The position numbers and the translations under genes are program-made. A stretch of 52,484 nucleotides of DNA from JBEKYD01 sp049509915 (GTDB lineage Bacteria; Acidobacteriota; Terriglobia; Bryobacterales; Bryobacteraceae): assembly GCA_049509915.1 (NCBI GenBank), contig JBEKZL010000061.1, forward strand, positions 1 through 52,484, in the 5' to 3' direction. The notes beneath the pieces were generated by a model that saw only the letters and a program-made list of their open reading frames with translations, was not told the DNA's origin and searched no databases. Below are positions 47,898-52,484 of the stretch, in pieces (the stretch's first letter is position 1; each line of letters opens with the position of its first letter).

Positions 47898-47990
47898 CCG
47901 GCAACCGCTCCCTTACGGTCGCGGCTCGGTTACGGCGCCGCGCGTTTGGAGTCACTTACCGAGCCGCGACCGTAAGGGAGCGGTTGCCGG
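47898..47990. repeat. Perfect 33-bp inverted repeat, GAGCCGCGACCG family
   Basis: Left arm 47898-47930 and right arm 47958-47990 are exact reverse complements over 33 bp; the right arm contains CCGAGCCGCGACCGTAAGGG and ends AGCGGTTGCCGG. The 27-base loop is GC-rich. It lies between the convergent brnA and btuB-like genes and is the best-preserved copy in the window. Confidence 0.93.
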
Positions 47991-48026
47991 GGACGGATTT
48001 CTCCGCGCCGGGCCAGAGGCTGAAAG

Positions 48027-50216
48027 CTACTTCGCGATCGTCCATCTAACACCACTTACAAAATTGAGCCTCAGCGCCGGGTAGCCGAACGCGTCTTCAT
48101 AGCGGCGGTCGAGCGCATTGCGCAGATTGCCATAGGCCGTCAGGCCATGACCCAGGCGGATGTTCAGACTTACTCCCACATTGACAAAGCCGGGGCAGCG
48201 GTAGAGTCCCGCGCTTGCACCATAAGTGGGCTCCACGTCCAGGTCGGAGCCGCGAAAGTAACCGGTGACATGGCCGGAGACTCGCCCGCGCGTGAAAGAC
48301 GCCGTGCCGGAACCGGAATCCGCCGGGCGCCGCAACAGTTCCTGCCCCACCGCGAACGGCGCCGGCGCCAGGTCGCTCGATCCGTTCAAGGCGAGTATCT
48401 GCGTAGCCAGGTGAGTATAGGATCCGGTGACGAACAGCCATCGCGCCGGGCGGTATTGCGCCTTCAGCTCCGCGCCCTGCGCTTCGGAATTGGCGATGTT
48501 ATCCGACTCGTAGTGACTCAGCACCGAAAGCGATCCGCCCAGGATCACGATCAGGTCGTAGTAACGGTTATAAAAGTAAGTGCCGTCCAGAACAAACTTA
48601 TCGCCCGCGAACTTCTGCTCGATGCCGGCTTCGAAGCTGCGGGTACGTTCGGGCTTCAGCGCCGGGTTGTCGGTGAACGCAATGTCGTAGACGTCGGGCG
48701 GGCGCAGGCCCATGCCGAACGAGGCGTGCAAGCGCGCGCCGCCGTGCACGTAAGCGGCGGAAAGCTTGGGGTCGGCCGCATCTACCGTCTGCGCCGGAAA
48801 GAACGGCCGCGAAACGCCGTCGGTCGCAATCGCCCCGGTGCGAACGAATTCGCCGCGCACCCCGGCGTCGAAGAAGAAGTGGCCGCCAAGCTGGAAGCGG
48901 TTCTCCCAATACACGGCCGTATCGTTGCGGCGAACGGGAAACGTATCGGAAGCCTCGTCGGTCACATAGGTGTTGCGCACCTCCTCCAGCATCTCGCTGG
49001 CGCCAACCGCCATGGTGTAATGCCGCGTGACGCTGATAATGGTCCGTTCCTCGCCTTGGCCGCGCAGGTCTTTGTTAAACGAGAATCCATAGGGGCTGGT
49101 GTAGCCTGCATTGTCGAGGAAGAAGCTGGCGAATACGTCTTCCCGCAGGCGCTCGCCGGCTTCGATTTCGTAGTGCGCCAGGTAATCGCCGAAGTTGTTG
49201 CGCGACCGGCTGATCAGGTCGTAGCCGGTATAATCGCCGAGCGGATCGGAACCGTACGGGCCGGGCTCGCCCACGTTCCAGGAATCGAAATCGGCATGGA
49301 GGTTGAAAGTCTGGCGGCCCATGCGCCGCGTTACGTTGAGCAGCGCGCCTTCATTGTGATAGTCGCTGTTGGGCACCGGCCCCGCGTCGTCCATCCGCGA
49401 AGCCGAAGCGGCCACGCCGAACCCCGCAACCTGGCCGCCGCCGGAAATTCCGAAGCGGTGTTCGGCGTAGCTGCCGCCTTCGGCCACCGCGTCCACATTC
49501 GCCGCGGCGTTGGGGTCGCGGGTCACGAAGTTCACCACGCTGCTGTTGGCATATTCCCCGTACACGGACGATTGGGCGCCGGTGACGACTTCCACGCGGT
49601 CGAGCTCTTCGGTGGGAATGTGCGAGAAATCGAAACTGCCGCCGAAAGCATTCACCGGAACGCCATCGATCTCGACCAGGTTGTAATCGGTATCGCCGCC
49701 GCGCGCGTACAATTGGGCGATGGCGCCGGTATTGCCGGTCTGGCTGAAGACCATGCCGGGAACCGTGCGCAGCAGATCGAGCGCCAGCGGCTGATCGCTG
49801 GTTTCGATTTCGTCGCGGGGAATCAGGCTGACGCTGCCGCCCTGCTGGCTCGCGGGCACGTCCAGCGCCGAGCCGGCCACGCGCACCGAATCCACCAGCG
49901 GCGCTAACTGCAGCCTCACCGCCAGCGGCGCGTTAATGGCGCCCGCCATGATTTCGACGGTGCGAAACCCGGCCGCCGTGATCACGACTTTGGCATCGGC
50001 GGCCAACCCCGGCGGCGTTTTCAGCTCGAACCAACCGTTAATGCCAACCGGCGTTTGTGCTTCCACGCCGACCCGATCGACAACCGAAACCTGGGCGCCG
50101 GCAACCGGCAGCCCGGATGGATCGGCCACTGTTCCTGTAAGAGTGGCGGCCGCGGCGATGGCAAAACCGGCCGGGAAAAGAAGACCGCGGACCAGGACTG
50201 AAACGTAACGTTGCAT
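48027..50216 (-). CDS. btuB: BtuB-like TonB-dependent receptor (cobalamin or corrinoid uptake)
   Basis: 729 residues. Signal peptide ending near AAAATLTG, then a carboxypeptidase-regulatory-like domain (GTVADPSGLPVAGAQVSV), plug domain (RTVPGMVFSQTG, YARGGDTDYNLVEIDGVPVN, EELDRVEVVTGAQSSVYGEY) and a beta-barrel up to NFVSGVRWTIAK. ATG at 50216 follows GGGAGGAG. A cobalamin riboswitch lies directly upstream, which supports corrinoid transport. The protein ends AK rather than the usual terminal aromatic residue; Trp and Ile stand just before it. No BtuCDF genes are in view. Confidence 0.9.
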   Translation of the reverse strand: MQRYVSVLVRGLLFPAGFAIAAAATLTGTVADPSGLPVAGAQVSVVDRVGVEAQTPVGINGWFELKTPPGLAADAKVVITAAGFRTVEIMAGAINAPLAVRLQLAPLVDSVRVAGSALDVPASQQGGSVSLIPRDEIETSDQPLALDLLRTVPGMVFSQTGNTGAIAQLYARGGDTDYNLVEIDGVPVNAFGGSFDFSHIPTEELDRVEVVTGAQSSVYGEYANSSVVNFVTRDPNAAANVDAVAEGGSYAEHRFGISGGGQVAGFGVAASASRMDDAGPVPNSDYHNEGALLNVTRRMGRQTFNLHADFDSWNVGEPGPYGSDPLGDYTGYDLISRSRNNFGDYLAHYEIEAGERLREDVFASFFLDNAGYTSPYGFSFNKDLRGQGEERTIISVTRHYTMAVGASEMLEEVRNTYVTDEASDTFPVRRNDTAVYWENRFQLGGHFFFDAGVRGEFVRTGAIATDGVSRPFFPAQTVDAADPKLSAAYVHGGARLHASFGMGLRPPDVYDIAFTDNPALKPERTRSFEAGIEQKFAGDKFVLDGTYFYNRYYDLIVILGGSLSVLSHYESDNIANSEAQGAELKAQYRPARWLFVTGSYTHLATQILALNGSSDLAPAPFAVGQELLRRPADSGSGTASFTRGRVSGHVTGYFRGSDLDVEPTYGASAGLYRCPGFVNVGVSLNIRLGHGLTAYGNLRNALDRRYEDAFGYPALRLNFVSGVRWTIAK

Positions 50217-50250
50217 TTATGCTCCTCCCTCGAGAGCAGATTTCTAGCGA

Positions 50251-50399
50251 TTTCGCCGGCCGGTCTCCTGACTTGCGCTTCAGCGGTTCGATCTGCCTTC
50301 CCATTCCGCGAGGAACAGTGGACTGCCGCGACCGAACCTCCACGCTTACAGTGGCGGGGCCGTGCTGGACTCTCACCAGCTTCCCGTGCACCAGCGAAA
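50251..50399 (-). ncRNA. Cobalamin riboswitch
   Basis: On the minus strand the leader holds GGGAAGCTGGTGAGAGTCC, ACGGCCCCGCCACTGTAAGC and, before the gene, the B12 box GTCAGGAGACCGGCC. The outer stem pairs TTTCGCTGG (50399-50391) with CCGGCGAAA (50259-50251). These are the hallmarks of the AdoCbl riboswitch. It lies 35 bases upstream of the receptor's ATG and would switch it off when cobalamin is plentiful. Confidence 0.93.
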
Positions 50400-50420
50400 A
50401 TTTCGACTTACGGATCTGAG

Positions 50421-50864
50421 TGTAACAGATAGACGGGGAAGGAGCCAAGAGCGGGGACAAGGCGGGCGGAGGGTAGTGCTTATCCTCGACCCGACTGTCT
50501 ATAAGCGGAGTTTCGCATCGGCCTACTCGGGAGCGTCCTCGAAGGATTGCGTGTAATATTCATCCAGACCGCCGCGCCCGCGCAGCCACAAAGCGGGCGC
50601 AATCCGAAACCACTGAAATCCTGCAGCCGAGGGCGTCGATAGCGATGCGGTTGTGCATATCCCGACTGCTCCGTATGCAGTGCCAGCGAGGGATTTGTCG
50701 CCGGGAACCTCTCGAGGCTCTTGGCGGAGCGGTCAAACGCCTCAGCGTCCATCATAGTTACGTTGTGATGGCGCACTGTCGCCGCGGGCGGAGCGAAGCT
50801 GAAGCTGGCCGTCGCCATCGCTTGCGGTAAACTCGTGAGTGCGTTCCTTCCCGCGGCGGCTGTC
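50421..50864. other. 444-bp stretch without a recognised gene
   Basis: Lies between the riboswitch and the DUF1223 gene. A minus-strand frame through much of it (MDAEAFDRSAKSLERF onward) resembles no known family and has irregular composition, so it is not called. No repeats of the window's palindrome families were seen. Confidence 0.45.
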
Positions 50865-51602
50865 ATGAAACGGACCGGAATCTTAATTCTGTCGATTGCC
50901 GTGGCGGGCGCTGCGCAACAAGCTCCCATGGTGAAACCCGTGCTGGTTGAACTGTTCACTTCGGAAGGTTGCTCCAGTTGCCCCCCGGCGGACGCCCTCC
51001 TGGCGAGGCTGGACCGCTTCCAACCGGTTCCCGGCGTCCAGATCGTCGCCCTCGAAGAGCACGTCGATTATTGGAACCACGATGGCTGGACCGACCCCTT
51101 CTCTTCAGCCCAGTTCAGCCGCCGGCAGGAACGCTACGCCGAGCAGTTCGCCATTTCCGACGTTTACACCCCCCAAATGGTGGTGGATGGCTTCCGCCAG
51201 TTTAACGGCAGCGATAGCCGCGGTGCTGTTTCCGCCATCGGCTTGGCGGCCCGCACGGAGAAGTTGGCTGTCAGAGTCCTGCGCTCGGCCGGCGGCGTCC
51301 GCGTAGAGGTTGATCCTGGCAGCCACGGCGGCGACGTATTTCTGGCCGTGGCGCAGAACGCCGCGTCCTCTCAGGTCCTCGCCGGCGAAAACCAAGGCCG
51401 CAGCCTGCGCCACGTCGCCATCCTGCGCCGCCTGAGCCAGATCGGTTCGGTAAAAGGCCGTGCCGGTTTTGCCAAGGACGTTCCTCTTTCCTCCAGCGAA
51501 TCCGAAGACCGCGTCATCGCTTTCGTACAGGATTCCGGCCCCGGCCGCGTCCGCGGCGCCGCCATGTCGAGCCCTGAAAAAACAAAATTCCAGCCTCGAT
51601 AG
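50865..51602 (+). CDS. DUF1223 family secreted thioredoxin-like protein
   Basis: 245 residues from ATG at 50865. Signal peptide TGILILSIAVAGAAQQ. The DUF1223 core begins VLVELFTSEGCSSCPPADAL (CSSC thioredoxin-like motif, about residues 36-39), then VALEEHVDYWNHDGWTDPFS, RQERYAEQF and VYTPQMVVDGFRQFNGS, as expected. Members are periplasmic and probably redox-active, with no assigned substrate. A GTG at 50835 would add ten residues. Confidence 0.88.
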   Translation: MKRTGILILSIAVAGAAQQAPMVKPVLVELFTSEGCSSCPPADALLARLDRFQPVPGVQIVALEEHVDYWNHDGWTDPFSSAQFSRRQERYAEQFAISDVYTPQMVVDGFRQFNGSDSRGAVSAIGLAARTEKLAVRVLRSAGGVRVEVDPGSHGGDVFLAVAQNAASSQVLAGENQGRSLRHVAILRRLSQIGSVKGRAGFAKDVPLSSSESEDRVIAFVQDSGPGRVRGAAMSSPEKTKFQPR

Positions 51603-51653
51603 ACGTCGATAAGTCTTTTATTTTCTATTCGGTTCGGTATTTATCCGTGGCTA

Positions 51654-52484
51654 TCAGTCTTCATGGTTCCTAAAGAACTCCGCCATCGCCCGAACGATGC
51701 GCGGACTCGCCTGGCCATCGCCGTACGGATTGTGAATCGCCGCCATACGCCGGTATTCGTCGGGTGAGTCCAGCAGCAGCGTGGCTTCTCCCACGATGCG
51801 GTCGAAGTCCGTGCCCACCAGCTTGACCGTCCCCGCGCGGACCGCCTCTGGACGCTCCGTTTTCTCCCGTACCACCAGCACTGGTTTGCCCAGCGATGGC
51901 GCTTCCTCCTGGATTCCGCCCGAATCGGTGACGATCAGGTACGCGCGCCGCATCAGGTCCACGAAGGAAACGTAATCCATCGGTGCGACCAGGCTCACCC
52001 GCGGCGAACTGCCCAGCCACCGCTCCACCGGACCGCGGACGTTCGGGTTAGGATGCACGGGCAATACAATCCGCACGTCCTGGCGGCAGGCCATCGCCGC
52101 CAATGCGTGGCAGATTTGCTCCAGGCCGTCGCCAAAGCTCTCGCGGCGATGCGTCGTCGCCACGATCAGCTTCGCTGCCGGGTCGAGCGCCGGTAAGCCC
52201 CGGCTGGCCAGCGCTCCGGTTTCCAGTCCCGCCTTGACGTGCAGCACTGCATCGATCCCGGTATTGCCCGTAACATGAATCGCTGCGGGGGCAAGCCCTT
52301 CGCGCCGCAGGTTCTGGGCGGCGCCCTCGGTGGCGGCGAAGTGGAGCGCGGCCAGCCGCCCCGTCACCACCCGGTTCATCTCTTCGGGAAACGGCTGCCG
52401 CATGTCGCCCGTGCGCAGCCCGGCCTCTACGTGGCCAACCGGAACCCGGCGATAGAACGCCGCCAGCGCGCCGCACAGAGTCGT
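51654..52484 (-). CDS. wecB: UDP-N-acetylglucosamine 2-epimerase, C-terminal part (5' end cut by window edge)
   Basis: Open through the right edge; visible frame of about 276 residues. At the edge it reads AAFYRRVPVGHVEAGLRTGD, then the GT-B fold C-terminal domain with VTGNTGIDAVL, TTHRRESFGDGLEQICHAL, PVHPNPNVRGPV, YVSFVDLMRRAYLIVTDSGG and IQEEAPSLGKPVLVVREKTERPEA. All are typical of non-hydrolysing UDP-GlcNAc 2-epimerase, which makes UDP-ManNAc for cell-surface polysaccharides. The N-terminal roughly 100 residues are outside the window. ATG at 52403 is internal. Confidence 0.94.
   Translation of the reverse strand, partial: TTLCGALAAFYRRVPVGHVEAGLRTGDMRQPFPEEMNRVVTGRLAALHFAATEGAAQNLRREGLAPAAIHVTGNTGIDAVLHVKAGLETGALASRGLPALDPAAKLIVATTHRRESFGDGLEQICHALAAMACRQDVRIVLPVHPNPNVRGPVERWLGSSPRVSLVAPMDYVSFVDLMRRAYLIVTDSGGIQEEAPSLGKPVLVVREKTERPEAVRAGTVKLVGTDFDRIVGEATLLLDSPDEYRRMAAIHNPYGDGQASPRIVRAMAEFFRNHED

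Noticed and set aside
50480..50959. Minus-strand frame of 159 codons between riboswitch and DUF1223 gene
   Set aside because: It overlaps the start of the DUF1223 gene in antisense, has irregular composition and shows no motif or ribosome-binding site.

Overview
The window looks like a chromosomal piece of an Acidobacteriota genome, probably a soil relative of Candidatus Solibacter or Bryobacter. This is inferred from gene content: an Alternative Complex III plus caa3 oxidase cluster, a CRTAC1-type FG-GAP protein beside a TPR protein, an Oar-type TonB receptor of about 1,100 residues, TAT-exported enzymes, a high G+C content and many dispersed intergenic palindromes. No rRNA, tRNA, CRISPR array, insertion sequence or phage gene was recognised.

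Layout. 1-3891 (minus): a periplasmic three-subunit molybdenum hydroxylase (aldehyde/xanthine oxidoreductase type). 4421-8817: an HTH/SEC-C protein between hairpins, a CRTAC1 protein, a TPR protein and a VOC protein. 9026-18191: a carbohydrate-related locus with a GH30 hydrolase, a membrane-anchored regulator-like protein, an Oar-type receptor, a CBM6-like secreted protein and a TPR lipoprotein-like or secreted protein. The GH30 and receptor genes carry the same roughly 80-bp upstream module. 18262-30783 (minus): a respiratory operon actABCDEF, a small membrane protein, sco, and caa3 oxidase subunits II, I, III and IV. Electrons would pass from quinol through ActABCDEF to the cytochrome c domain of subunit II and on to O2. 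30988-32121: a TAT-exported asparaginase-type Ntn hydrolase. 32336-32840: an AbrB/RelE toxin-antitoxin pair. 33016-38553: reductive pyrimidine degradation (aminotransferase, PreT, PreA, dihydropyrimidinase). 38592-39287: HicBA and a broken antitoxin gene. 39297-44453: a beta-helix protein, a QueG-like iron-sulfur protein, cysteine synthase, a cupin, a flavin-type small oxidase and a rhodanese. 45013-47895: a decayed zone with a frameshifted sensor kinase fused tail to tail with a truncated TIR gene, and a BrnTA pair with a frameshifted toxin. 48027-50399: a BtuB-like receptor under a cobalamin riboswitch. 50865-52484: a DUF1223 protein and the C-terminal part of UDP-GlcNAc 2-epimerase.

Most notable points: (1) duplicated promoter modules with two 11-bp tandem boxes upstream of GH30 and the Oar receptor; (2) a family of long inverted repeats (six full or half copies), mostly at 3' ends of genes, plus other palindrome families; (3) one composite palindromic element that separates actD from actE and leaves actE without an obvious start codon; (4) ActB seems to lack half of one iron-sulfur cluster motif; (5) several decayed toxin-antitoxin and TIR genes.
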